A stretch of 64,000 nt of DNA from Phaffia rhodozyma (lineage: Eukaryota; Basidiomycota; Tremellomycetes; Cystofilobasidiales; Mrakiaceae). The stretch lies in NCBI GenBank assembly GCA_014706385.1, contig JACGZH010000001.1, positions 1,860,001 to 1,924,000 of the forward strand. The letters are read 5' to 3'. The notes under the pieces were generated by a model, which did not search any database, was not told the origin of the DNA, and saw only the letters and a list, made by a program, of their open reading frames with translations. The position numbers and the translations under genes are program-made. Positions 10,859-21,722 of this stretch are shown one piece after another. Position 1 is the first letter of the stretch. Each line of letters starts with the position of its first letter.

Positions 10859-13800
10859 ATGTCCTCTATGATGAGCTCTCTACCACCTCTCCCTCGAGTG
10901 CTCATCTTGGACTTTTATGATTCGTATACCAATAATCTTCTGGCATTGTTCTCTGATTATCCAGATCTTCTGGTCCATCAGCGTGTTCTCGTCATCCACC
11001 AGGATCAGTTCTCTTGGTTTGTGACATTCCTTGGCTTTCTCTTTCAGCCTTCTAGTGAGAACATACTGACTCTGCTCTCGCTGTTGATTTAAATGTTCTC
11101 TGGTTGGACAGGGAAGAATTCCAGTCACTTATCCTTCCTTCCATAGACTGCGTCATCCTCTCTCCTGGACCTGGTCGCCCAGATAATCCAGCCGACTTTG
11201 GGTTTGCTTCGAAGCTGATTACCTCGATCGACATTCCTATCCTTGGCATTTGCCTCGGTCAGCAAGGCATCGCTACCTCCCTTGGAGGGAACATCATTCA
11301 TGTCAAGGAAATTCAGCATGGACAGAAGTCTAGGATCAAGCATTTAGGCACCGGAGTTTTCGAAGGGGTGACCGACGGCGTTGAAATGGTCACCTACAAT
11401 AGTCTAGGGGTTGACCGAGCGTGTGAGTATTATTTGATTGTCTCTTCTACCTTGCGCTCAGTGATACATCACTCACACATGCCGATGTGCGCTTTGTTCT
11501 TACTTGTAGCGCTGCCAGAAGAGCTCCAAGTTGATGCATGGAAGGAAGATGATGAGTCGGCTATCATGGGATTATCCCATAAATCCAAGCCAATATACGG
11601 AGTCCAATTCCACCCAGAGGTATGCATGTCCTGAAGTTCTTTCCCCAGAGTCACAAACATTCAGGAATTGAATATAAAGCCCTTTCCTTTTTTTTTCTTT
11701 TTTTGGAATGACCTTCAACTTAGTCCATTCATTCTTCGCAAGGTCACCTTCTCATTCACAATTTCTTGCGAAAAGTCCTTGCCTACATCACGCCTCTAAA
11801 GGCCGAATCGTCCTGTGCCTTAACATCATCCTTCAATATGCTAGATTATACGATACCCACTTGGCTTCAGGCCGTGTCCGCCGTATCTCCTTCATCTATT
11901 GCTTCAGAAAAGCCTAGCTCGATAACCTCGATTCCTCCTCCTACTCAACCATCCTTGAACGGTTGCTCCAAGCGCTTCAAACTGCGCACTCATCGATTCA
12001 AACAGCTAGGTCAACATTTGCCCATCGAACAAGTCTTCGACTCGCTGTATCACATCCGACCGTCTGGTCTGCCTACCAAGCCTTCTCGCTCTTCTTCGTC
12101 AAGCGCTTTGGGAGAGATGTGGTTGGATAGCTCAAAGGTGAACGACCCAAACTCGTTCTCCTATTCGTACCTATCAAGACCGAATCATCTCCTAAGCTAC
12201 GAACTCCGACCTGAACGAAAGCTATTGCTCCATACGGAATCCAACTCGGCAGGCATCCAACTGTCGATCCCTCCAAGCTCTCATGTTTCGGGAGATGCCT
12301 CATTATTTGAAGCACTCGGCGCACTCCAGAAATCATTATCAGCTCGGATATCCCTTCCTGACGGATCGAAGGCGGAAGACGGGCCGGAATGGAAAGCAGG
12401 TTGGATCGGTTGGTTCAACTACGAGATGAAAGCAGAGTCTTTAGCGGGCTATCATCTTCCGCCTGCGCTCGATCGATCGCTAGACGAACGATCGGGTGGC
12501 CAAGACGCGATGTTCGCGTATTCGAGTACTGTTCTCGCGCTCGAACATTCTACCAAGGAATGGATCCTGATCGGCCTTAGCGATCAGCTGAACGGTGCGG
12601 AAGCAGACAAAGGTGCTCTGCATGGATTAGAAAGGTCCTTGATTGATCATGGCGTTCGGTTCGGAGTAGATGACGATGAGTGGGATGCTGAAGTTAAGAG
12701 GGTTGAGCTTGGGCTATCGAAATCGATAGGAAAGGAAGGAGACGATCGAACTGGAGTCTGCCCGTCGTTGAGACCGTTTGTGTCTGATCAGTCGGGAGAG
12801 GAATATGTCTCGCTCGTCGAAGCCGCCCGATCGGCCATTCATGAAGGAGAATCTTACGAGCTCACCATGACTACCCAGTTCCGATCGTCTTTCCTTCCTT
12901 CCTCGGGTGGCTCCCATCCTAGCACGAACGAAAACGGACATGCGCCTGGACAAGAGATCGACGAGGAAGCGTCATATCGATTGTACCTCCTCCTCCGAAA
13001 ATCCAACCCAGCTCCTTATTCATCCTTCCTTCGGTTCCCCTGTTTGGACACGACGGTCGTAAGTTCTAGTCCGGAACGATTCTTAAAGATCACTAACAGC
13101 GGACAGGTCGAGATGAAGCCTATCAAAGGTACGGTGGGGAGATGTCTGGACGACAAGGAGGAAGATGAGAGAAGGAAGAATGCGCTCGAGGCTGATCGGA
13201 AGGAGATCGCTGAGAATCTGATGGTGCGCAACTTTCCTTTTTTTTTTCTTTTTTTTTTTTCACTTGATCCTTCTTCGTCTCTGGGCTCATTAGCTAATCT
13301 AGATGATTCTTGGATGCCATTCAGATCGTAGACTTGATCAGGGCGGATCTCTTGTCAATATGTCTTCCGAGTAGTGTCAAAGTACCGAAGCTGATCCGAG
13401 TAGAAACATACGACCATGTCCACACACTCGTCACCACCGTTGTCGGCCAGTTGAATGAAGGTGTAGGCACGGTAGAAGCTTTGGGTAGATGTTTCCCTCC
13501 GGGCTCGATGACGGGTGCTCCAAAGTTAAGATCCGTGCAGATCTTGGATGAATTAGAAGGCCATGCTCCTCGAGGAATTTATTCAGGTAAACCGGATCTT
13601 GTTCACGAGTTTTAAAAACTTGGCCTTGGATCTCGATGACTGATGCTTTTTTTAAATAAATAAAAATCCCCCGACTTGTGAAGGCGCATTGGGATATTTG
13701 TCACTAGACGGAGCAGCAGACTTCAGTGTCGTCATCCGAACGATGATTGTCCAGAACGATCGTTCGTCCCTGTGCTTTCTTTCTCCTCTTTCTTACGGCT

Positions 13801-14013
13801 TAGTCTCACCTTGCTTGCCCTCGTTCTCGTCTTGTCTCTTTTCTGCGGGACAACCGATCGGACGATCACAACAAAACAGAGATTCAAATTGGGGCAGGAG
13901 GAGCAATCACCTGGCTTTCGAACGCCCAAGCAGAATGGGACGAAGTCCTCGTCAAAGTTGGTTCCGTCACCAAGGGTTTACCTGTTACGAGAACCGAGCC
14001 GATAATCGAATGA
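10859..14013 (+). CDS. ABZ1: Aminodeoxychorismate synthase, fused glutaminase and chorismate-binding domains (PABA synthase)
   Basis: Makes 4-amino-4-deoxychorismate from chorismate and glutamine for folate synthesis. The class I glutamine amidotransferase half comes first: ILDFYDSYT, DCVILSPGPGRPDNP, the nucleophile cysteine in GICLGQQG and the catalytic His/Glu in GVQFHPES. The last of these is completed across an intron at about 11620-11728. The chorismate-utilising half has GWFNYEMKAES, ESYELTMTTQFR, SPERFL, MKPIKGTVGR, IVDLIRADL, GSMTGAPKLRS and GYLSLDGAADFSVVIRTM. The PIKGT lysine is the ADC-synthase hallmark and separates it from anthranilate synthase (PIAGT). ATG at 10859 was chosen as the first ATG in frame with the glutaminase. 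The protein ends TRTEPIIE at 14013. Overall length is about 870-900 residues. Confidence 0.92.
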
Positions 14014-14476
14014 TCAGATGTAAATGATTTAATTTAGAAAGGATGTAGCTTCTGCTTCTTCGCCGTAGGAAGAGGTGAGGTGAAGTGACTTGAAGTGAAG
14101 TGAAGTGAGGTGGTGATACGGTCAAACATTCGATACGAGTAGTTTGGAAAGCCTGATAAGAGTAGAAAGTCGAAAGGCCAAAAGAGAGAGGCTAAGAAGA
14201 AGAAAAGCATGTAGATGAAGAGAGGGGATAAGACTTAATGAAAAGGAGGTAGAGAGAGGCAAAGAGCGAAGGCTCCAAGGAGAAAAGTTAAGTTGTATAT
14301 ATATATATGTGTGTGTGTTGACGGGGAAAGCCAGAGAAGGAAAAGAGAAGCGAAGCCAACCAACCCAAGGCTAGCTGTGAGAAGCACAAACCGAAGAGAG
14401 CAGGCGGCTTGAGGATACCATTCTGGAAAGAAACGAACGGAGGGGGAAACCCCGAGAGGTTCGATGCGATTTTTTT
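14014..14476. other. Convergent 3' intergenic region with simple repeats
   Basis: Space between the stops of ABZ1 and the AT-hook gene. It contains a GAAGT-type repeat (about 14082-14112), purine-rich sequence and an (AT)n/(GT)n stretch near 14295-14318. No gene is recognised. Confidence 0.4.
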
Positions 14477-15320
14477 CTACTTCTTAGGCGGTCTCCCTCT
14501 CTTGGCTCCGGTGGGCGGGATAACGGTACTATGTGTGGTCATAGGAGCGGATATATAAGCTGGCATGTACGGATGACCACCCTTCTTCATCGCTGCCGCG
14601 TCTTTTGCTGACTTCTGACCATTCGGAGAGGACGACTGTATGCCGTACGCGTCTTCTTCGTCGTCTTCTTCCACAATCTCGCCTTGACCGTCTTCTTCCA
14701 CAATCTCGCCTTGACCGTCTTCTTCTGATGATCTTGCCTTCTTAATCGCCGTGTTCTTCCCCTGTCCATTCTTAACGCCTGGTGGCCGCCCGCGCTTGCC
14801 TGTGCCGGTTGAACCGGGACCTTTCGGGTACGTCGTCGTCGACTTAGGAGCCAGAGGATTTGGAGGCACGTTGTTCATGAGGTTGTTCTTCTGGTGCTTC
14901 TGCCCTTCTCCGTTCTTCACTCCAGGAGGTCGACCCCGACCACGTTTCGGTCCGGGAGGCAACTGTTAGACCGATGGGTCGTCCGGAAAGAGAACAGGCA
15001 AAGACAGGTAAGTCACTAGACAAAGTTTCTACGCGTTTCAGTGGAACATTTGGAAACGAGGATGTGACGATGGACGCGTCAAGTTGAGCGAGAGTAAAGT
15101 CCACACATATTACGCGTGTGGATGTATCGACAGACGAATAGGTAGAAGAGAAAGAAGGGAAGAAGAGACAAACGATTGGCTTTAGTTCTGGCAAAGGCGT
15201 GTCGATTCCGTTTGCTCTATCGATCGCCTGCTGTTCGAGCAGCTTGGACATTTTCGAGGGTCTTCCTCTGCCTCTCTTGGCTGGTACGACCGGCTGAGTT
15301 CCCGTTTGATTGTTTTCCAT
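14477..15320 (-). CDS. Small AT-hook DNA-binding protein
   Basis: A 210-residue, highly basic, probably intrinsically disordered nuclear protein that should bind the minor groove of AT-rich DNA. Two exons (15174-15320 and 14477-14962) join in phase 0 across a 211-nt intron with a GTTTGT donor and a CTAACAG acceptor. Four AT-hook cores are visible: KRGRGRPSK (near residue 15), KRGRGRPPGVKNG (near 55), GKRGRPPGVKNG (near 95) and KRGRPPKK at the C-terminus. Between hooks 3 and 4 there is an acidic patch in which DGQGEIVEE is present twice in tandem, an exact 27-nt duplication. HMG-I/Y-like or chromatin-associated roles are possible, but no further domain is present. The intron carries three ACGCGT motifs. 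Confidence 0.8.
14675..14728. repeat. 27-nt tandem duplication inside the AT-hook gene
   Basis: Two adjacent copies of a 27-nt unit (plus-strand text begins cttccacaatctcgccttga) encode the repeated acidic nonapeptide of the AT-hook protein. The copies look identical, suggesting a recent duplication; boundaries are approximate. Confidence 0.75.
15031..15117. promoter_or_regulatory. Cluster of three ACGCGT motifs in the AT-hook gene intron
   Basis: ACGCGT occurs at 15031-15036, 15074-15079 and 15112-15117, all inside the single intron, with another copy upstream of the gene at 15424-15429. In ascomycetes ACGCGT is the MBF (Mbp1/Swi6) cell-cycle box. Whether it is functional here is inference. 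Confidence 0.3.
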
Positions 15321-16524
15321 CGTTTTTTTGTTTGTTTGTTTTTTATGAGAGAAGCAGTTGTCGGGTAGGAGAGGGACAAAAAGAGAAGGAGATAGAAGAG
15401 GAATCAGGAAAACCTTGGTCGCGACGCGTCGGATTTATATATTCGCCCGTTTCCGACAGGCCAAAGATCTGAACTCACTTGAATATCTGCGCTAGGCATG
15501 TCGGTCTTTTGCTTCTGAATGTAAACCTCAATTGTCGAAAGAGATATCTGTTTGAATGAAGGATGAGCGATGGGCAGGGATACTTGAATGGGTTGAGTGG
15601 ACGGATGGAGGATGGAGGATGGATGAGAGCAAGAAAGAGAAAGGAAAAAAAGAGGCGCGGAAAATAAAATAAAACAACACATAAAAATTCGGAGTCAAAA
15701 TGAACGACACGGAGGACACTCACAGATCAAGAACGTTGGATAGCCGAGCGAACTCTCTTTGGAACAGGTCTGTAGGTACCGTCGTCCTGTTCGGTACGTA
15801 TCAAAAGAAGCGCGATGAGGAAGGGAGAAGGGAAAAGAAAGGATGGATGAAGCTCATGGTTTGTTGGGTTATCTTACAAAGGCTAGCAGTGTTCCATCTA
15901 TCCTTCTTCCGTCTACACACTTGTGTACTTCATCAGTTCTCTTCTCCTCCTTTCATCTCATCAGTTTCAGGAGCGTTTGTGAAGAGCATCATATCACGGC
16001 TAAAAACACGAAAGAACTATAAAGTGTCTGAAGATACATCAAGGGTCTTATGAATTCATGATCATCGCCATTCTTGCGCTGTTCCCGCCATGTCGTCCAA
16101 GATCACTCAACAGACAGCCAACGTCGCTTTGATCAAGCACAACCCATCATCTAAGCGCTGCTGAGCCCAAGCCCATCGTCTGATGATGTGTCTCTCTCGG
16201 TCTGATGAACGTTCCACATACAGCGCGCGAGGATTGCCTTGGTTGCTCTTCAGGATGTACGCTAGTAGAGCCGATGTTGAGAAGTATTTGAATACATATG
16301 TGGCTTACCTAAGGTCCCATATAACCCTAACCCTAATCCTTCCTGCCCTCCTCTGTTCGAACCTCTGCATCGTTTCTTCTCTTGTCGCCATCATAACCAT
16401 CACACAAAGCCTCATCATAGCATCCCCGTCGCCATCTCCTGTCTCTCAAACACACACACGTACATACAGCTGGAAGGAAGGAAGAGGCTCAAAGTAGAAA
16501 AGAAAAAGAGTTAGAACGAAAATC
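15321..16524. other. Divergent intergenic region, AT-hook gene / CDC73
   Basis: About 1.2 kb. Next to the AT-hook gene on the minus strand, an acceptor-like CAG and a GTGAGT donor flank a short block near 15490-15555 that could be a 5' untranslated exon. On the plus strand there is a 24-codon open frame starting at ATG 16090 and ending at 16164 (MSSKITQQTANVALI...), a possible upstream ORF of CDC73. Two perfect telomere-type units (CCCTAA) sit at 16325-16336. No complete gene is supported. Confidence 0.4.
16321..16337. repeat. Short interstitial telomere-like motif
   Basis: The text ataaccctaaccctaatcc contains two CCCTAA units, the complement of TTAGGG, the common fungal telomere repeat. 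It lies about 190 bases upstream of the CDC73 start. Such motifs often act as promoter telo-boxes or arise at repaired breaks; either is inference. Confidence 0.5.
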
Positions 16525-18782
16525 ATGTCGGACGCCTCCCCTGCGGTTCACCTCCGGAGAGCCATCCTCGCTCAGACACCCATCACGCTCTCCAACTCTG
16601 CCGGTTCTTCCGTTGCCTCACTCGCGACAGCATCCCGTATCCATCTCGGACCGGACCAGTCGTTTGAAAAGATTGGAGCATTCGAAAGGTGGGTTTCTCT
16701 TCTCTTCATTGTCTGGACCTCTCCTCCTTCTCTTCTCTTTATTCACGTCGACCTAACCGAACGCGTTTCTGTTCAATCATTCTCCGTTGTTGCGTCCACT
16801 CTTTTGTATCGTCATCACGACTACCATGCCAATAATCACTCTACCAGTGTTCCACCAGCAGCCCATCCTTCCACTATCAACCTTCCTATCCTCTATGTTG
16901 TTTGGCAAACTCGAGATTCGACCCTCTCGGAGTACCTCCGAGAAGCCCGAGCAAACGGCGTGAGCTTCATTCCCTCAGAGAAGAGAAAGCCAACGATTGA
17001 CTGGTTGAATGGCGAGGGTGCCGAGACCGGTATGTATTTTGTCTTTGAATTCAAATCTGAATCTTCAGCTTTCCTTTCAGCCGCTGATCATTCTGATTCT
17101 GGCCAAATTTTCGACCGTTTTGTAGAAGAAGCAAAAGCTAGCACAGAGACCGAGAGCGCGACGACGACCGTTGGAGGACAGTCTATCAATTCCTCAACTG
17201 GACAAGCCCCTTCGGCCTCCTCGCTTGCTAAACGAAAATACGTACCGGATAGATCAGATGTCGATGCCGTGGTCAAAGTATGTTTGCTCTTGTTCCCTTC
17301 CCCTCTTCCTCCTGTCAATGTCTTACAGAAGAGGATCAATGCTAATCTTTCTCACGAACGCGTCTAGATTCAACAAACCGAGATCCTTCTTATCAACCGG
17401 TCGACTCCTCTTCGATCCACCACGCTCACCTTGACCTCCTCACCAACGATGGCGTCGACAACAGGCAAACTTCCTGTGGGCGGAGGGACGAAGAAAGACT
17501 TTTCTTACCTTCGTCAGACCGTGTTTAGCGATAGAATCAAGAAGATGAGGGAAGCACTCGCTGGGTCGAACGGCGCGGCTGGAGCAGCTAATGGAAAATC
17601 TGGCATACCAGCGAGTGCTGGTGGTGGTGCACTTGGTGAGTTTGTCAAACTCTTTCTCTTCGAGTTGGAGACGAGATCTTGATCTGACCAACTTGTTTCT
17701 GTATCTCTTCCGCCGCTTTCCCCTCTTTAATCATCAGGCGCCAAGAAAACAAGTAGGTCGTCTTCTCTCTCTATTCTATTACCAATCATCTCTGGGTTTC
17801 TTCCATCTGATCCTATTGTCTCTGCACTTCACAAGAAAATCAACACCCGATCATCGTCATCTCCTCTTCGCCTACTTCTCTCATCACCATGTGGAACGTC
17901 AAACGATTCCTCGAGGAAGGAGTGTTAGTTCCAAACATTCATCCTCCAGCACGACTCCATCCATGTGTGTAAATGCTAATCCTCCTGCTCGAATCAACTC
18001 TCAAACCTCGTTTTTTCTTTCTTTCTTGAACTAGCTTTGAGTCGTCAAAAGATGCTCGAGATCGAGCAAGCGCAGAAGGTCAAGTTAAAGCTGAAGATTT
18101 GTTGGTCGTACTGAGGACGATGCCATCTTCCGGCAAAGGTTTGTATCTCTATCCTCTCTGTTTTGTCCGTTCTTTTAGTGCGCAACCATCTCATTTCTCC
18201 TCCACTTCTGATGCCTGTTCGGTCATCGTTTTCTTTTGTGCAGAGGGAGACAAGAAGATGAAATATCTGGTGGTCGAAGGTCCGGAGGCTTTGCAAAAAC
18301 TAGGAAACAGGGACGAAGTTTGGTGAGATTTCCTCTTTCTTCTAAATTATCTCCTTCTTTTGTTCTCATTCTCCTTTCATTTCTATTGAACTGACGATCG
18401 TGTCTTTTTGTTCTTTACAATACGCATGTTGAACAACAAAGGTCGAGAGTCCAGTGCGTTTTAACAACAGGTCAAACTTGGCAGTTCGCTCAATATAAAT
18501 GGACCGACCCAAAACAACTCTTCCATCACGGTTTGTTTTGTTCTCTTCTCCTGCTCTCTTCTACAACCATTCAATTTTGCTTATCTATCGATTGTTTCCC
18601 CCCAAAAAAACTTAGTCAAAGGCATATACTTTCACTGGTCAAACATTGCCCCTAACGCAGCCGTTAAAGAATGGAACGTCACCACCCTTCAAGTGGATCC
18701 TCATAAAAGACATGTCGATAAAGCACTCGTTGGTCAGTTTTGGAGAACTTTGGACCTGTTCAGACCTTCTGGTGGTCGATGA
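16525..18782 (+). CDS. CDC73: Cdc73/parafibromin, Paf1 transcription elongation complex subunit
   Basis: Scaffold subunit of the nuclear Paf1 complex, which travels with RNA polymerase II and supports histone modification. The N-terminal part has the Cdc73 pattern: a short helical start, a central VVW-type strand (YVVWQTRDSTLSEYL) and a basic linker before DWLNG. The C-terminal Ras-like domain is clearest: KYLVVEGPEALQKLGNRDEVW, VLTTGQTWQFAQYKW, LFHHVKGIYFHWSN, AVKEWNVTTLQVDPHKRHVDK and ALVGQFWRTLDLF. The KRHxD motif followed by FWxTLD is diagnostic. The start ATG at 16525 follows a pyrimidine-rich leader. About seven introns are implied. The stop TGA at 18780-18782 follows SGGR. Convergent with the DUF4139 gene, about 160 bases apart. 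Confidence 0.9.
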
Positions 18783-18944
18783 TGTACATGTGTTTTCCTT
18801 GCTATTCTCGTGATTCTTTCGTGTGTGTGTGTATGTGTGTACGTGTGCGCGCATGTTTTTGTTTTGATCAATCACCCGCAATCAGAGACATCAATAGCCT
18901 TCCGATCTGAACCAGAAGGGAGAAAAAGGAGTTCTCATAGATCC

Positions 18945-21501
18945 CTACTTTGAAACGACCCAACCGGATCCTTCGACCTCCCACTGCCATTTGACCGTTG
19001 TTTTCTTCCCACCTGGTATCGAACACATCGTTTTGACTTGGCCAGAGCCAGATTCACCGGCTCCCTCTTGCCAGTCGGTTCGGTTCCCTTGGCTGTCTTT
19101 TATAGGGAAAGAAGAGAATATGTTGGACGGGATAGGTCGGACGACTATCTTTGATTCCTCAGATACAGGGCTGTTGGAACATCAATTAGGCCGGGATGCT
19201 AGTTCAGCTCTGTCCAGGCAGGGAAGAACATAGGGGATGAAGAAAGGAAATCAATCGTACTAGTTGTACAAGACCTCGAGGTCAATATAATTAGACCTGT
19301 TGTTAGTGATGTTGACCTATATCCCAACCAAACAAAATAGAACCGAATCGATCAGAGAAAAAGGAATCCTTTCTTCTTTTGATAACGAGGCCGAACGACT
19401 TCTAACGTACCGTACGAGCGAACGAAGTCACCTCTGTCGAATTACTGATAAATCCTCCACTCGTTTTCCTGAACTTTTCCTCGGGCGAACAAGTGACCGT
19501 GACCGCTATGAGACGTATTATCGTAGGACAAACAAATGCGAGCCGTAGAGGTTTTGTCATTATGAATCTCCCGTTTTTCTTCCATGAGAAAACAAACCAA
19601 AATAGAGTACATACATGGATCGACTCCTAGGCTGATTTTGAACTCTTCGTTTGGGTTGACGTTGCCTAACCGGCCTTTAGAGACGTAATTCCCATCTAGG
19701 AACGTTCGGGTAGCGCCAGGAAGCAGCGGGTATTTGGATTGATTGGTCGCTTTGACCTGTTCAGAAGAGATATGATCGATTGTCAGTGGCTTTAACCCAA
19801 TGATGAAGAGTTATGCAAGGTAGGAATAAGATACCTCGAGGAAAGCAGCCGCATTGACGGTCGGCACCGTGACATGGCGCATCGAACCAAAAAGTTGCAG
19901 TTGCGCGATCCTAAACGTCCTCATTGTTCAATCAAGAGGGAACACTCAGTCAGCCTTCCAGAAATTCCACTCCCCTTCATTACTAGACAATTGTGGTACG
20001 TACGAAAGAGTGTGTTCCTCTCCGTCGCACGCCACATCTACCGTGCCTTCAACCTTCAAGATGGTGGTTAATCTTCCTCCTTCTACATCTGCTCCTTTCA
20101 TAGTAGCCCTTTCCCCATCTATGATCTCGTCCGGAACGCCTTCCTGAACGCTCGCAGACATCAATACTTTCGGTACCGCTCTCATCAAAGCCATCCGAGG
20201 TTCCATAGCAGGTGCCGAAGATGGAGCACTCGGAGGGGGAGGAGGGGCTGGGAAGGATAGTCGGTATGGTTTCAAGGTTGGCACCCGAGCGTTCCGAAGG
20301 GGAGATGATGTAGATAGGTAGAGCGTCGATCCAACCCATGGTTCGCCAGTAGAATTGACAATAAGTGCGCGATAATTTATCTGAAGATAGGTTGGGCGAT
20401 GGTCAGTTGTAACAAACAAGAGAGAGAGACAGGCGGCCGGAGAAGCTTACGTCAATATTGAAGAGGCCTTGTTCGTTCGAGTCCTTGGCCCGGACTTCGT
20501 ATATAGGCGACCAACTAGCTCCGGTTACCACTGTGAGAGTTTAACCAACATCGGAAGAGGCCGTCTGATTCAGATATTCTTTCAGGCGTGTTGCTGAGGG
20601 AAGCAACAGAAGAACTTACTGTAAGTAACGATGAATCTAACATTCACCTTGCTCTCCTCTGCACTCTTCACACCCTTTTCACCTACCAGCAGCTTTGCGC
20701 TGACTCCCATGTCTCTCGGCTGTCCTCCTCTTCCGTAGTCTCCAGCTCTCTCCTCCTTTGCAATCTTCTTATTTGTCGTTTCTATCTCGGCATTGACCTT
20801 TCTGCGCTCACTAGAGATCTCTATCATCCTACTCTTGAAGTCTCGAATGAATTGCGTCAGTTGATCCGGAGAGATGCCTCCAGAGGTTGTTTTTTCTCCA
20901 TAGGCTCGAAGGATCTGTTCTGTTTTTTTTTTTGGGCAGAGGATAGGTCAGCGCTTCGTGGCGAACTTTATGCGCATGTTGTAGAATCTATAGTCACCTT
21001 CAGAATTTAAGGTATCCAACACTGCGCTCTGGTGATCTCTCAGCTCATAGAGATCCTTGAGCGACTGAGAAAATCCCTCCTGAGCATCATCGTCAGATCT
21101 GAAGAACGAGATATCCACTTTTAGAAAATGGTGTAGGGATCAGCAGTCTTGGCTATACAAGAGGTCATATTCGTTTCGCGAACAGACGTACAGATGGATA
21201 CGTCGAATGATCCGTGATCTGAGAATGCCTCGACGGACAATGACTCTCTGTCGAGCCAAGCAGGTAGATGGACTAGTTCGACCGAGGTTTGACCTGGCTG
21301 TGATGACCGAAAAAAGAAAAAAAAAGTTGTGAGATGAGATCTTGATTAAATCGTTCTTGGCATTTCTCCTAGACATACCTGGAGAGAGACTTCGAATTGC
21401 CTCTTGACCTGGGCTATGTTCCCGGCGGCGAAGAGGGTAACGCTAGGGATGGCTACTCGACCGACGGATTTAGCAGAAACGGAAATCAAGCTGTTGGACA
21501 T
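18945..21501 (-). CDS. DUF4140/DUF4139 domain protein (mucoidy-inhibitor-A-like)
   Basis: Function unknown. Starts at ATG 21501 (MSNSLISVSAKSVGRVAIPSVTLFAAGN), matching the N-terminal DUF4140 strand set. A coiled middle follows (DFKSRMIEISSERRKVNAE). The DUF4139 beta domain has GASWSPIYEVRAKD, INYRALIVNSTGEPWVGSTLYLSTS, LPGATRTFLDGNYV and PNEEFKISLGVDPS. The 3' part was rebuilt across three introns: exon SVTVTCSPEEKFRKTSGGFIS..., exon VNITNNRSNYIDLEVF, and the last exon from PVSEESKIVVRPIPSN to VEGSGWVVSK, stop 18945-18947. Each join keeps phase and restores the family pattern, in which an LEV-x(1-3)-PVSE turn leads to a final tryptophan-containing strand. Length about 600 residues. No signal peptide. 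Shares a ~220-base divergent promoter with ERV1. Confidence 0.85.
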
Positions 21502-21722
21502 GGCGATAGATGTGATGATGGTGGTGATGGAGATGATAGTGGTGAGTGACTGAGTGGCAATAGGTCAATGCCGGTTGAGAAGATGACGATGATGACGAGG
21601 GGTTTTCTTCACAATAAGTAAGCAAATCACCTTCCTTCCAACCACAACGACGGCAGCAACAACAACAACAGCAGCAGCAACGACAAAGAGGTAACTAGAT
21701 AGATTCCAAACGAATTCGAACA
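21502..21722. promoter_or_regulatory. Short divergent promoter DUF4139 gene / ERV1
   Basis: About 220 bases between the two start codons. It includes GATGATGGTGGTGATGG-type repeats near 21511-21535 and a CAACAACAACAGCAGCAGCAAC tract just before the ERV1 start (21650-21685). No specific factor site is recognised. Confidence 0.35.

Noticed and set aside
15404..15723. Minus-strand frames rich in F, S and P upstream of the AT-hook gene
   Set aside because: More consistent with an untranslated leader or 5' non-coding exon; no link in frame to the AT-hook start.
18900..19233. Plus-strand open frame that first looked like the end of an RNA-exosome-type subunit
   Set aside because: It has no start or upstream exons, and the opposite strand encodes the last exon of the DUF4139 gene with in-phase splice joins.
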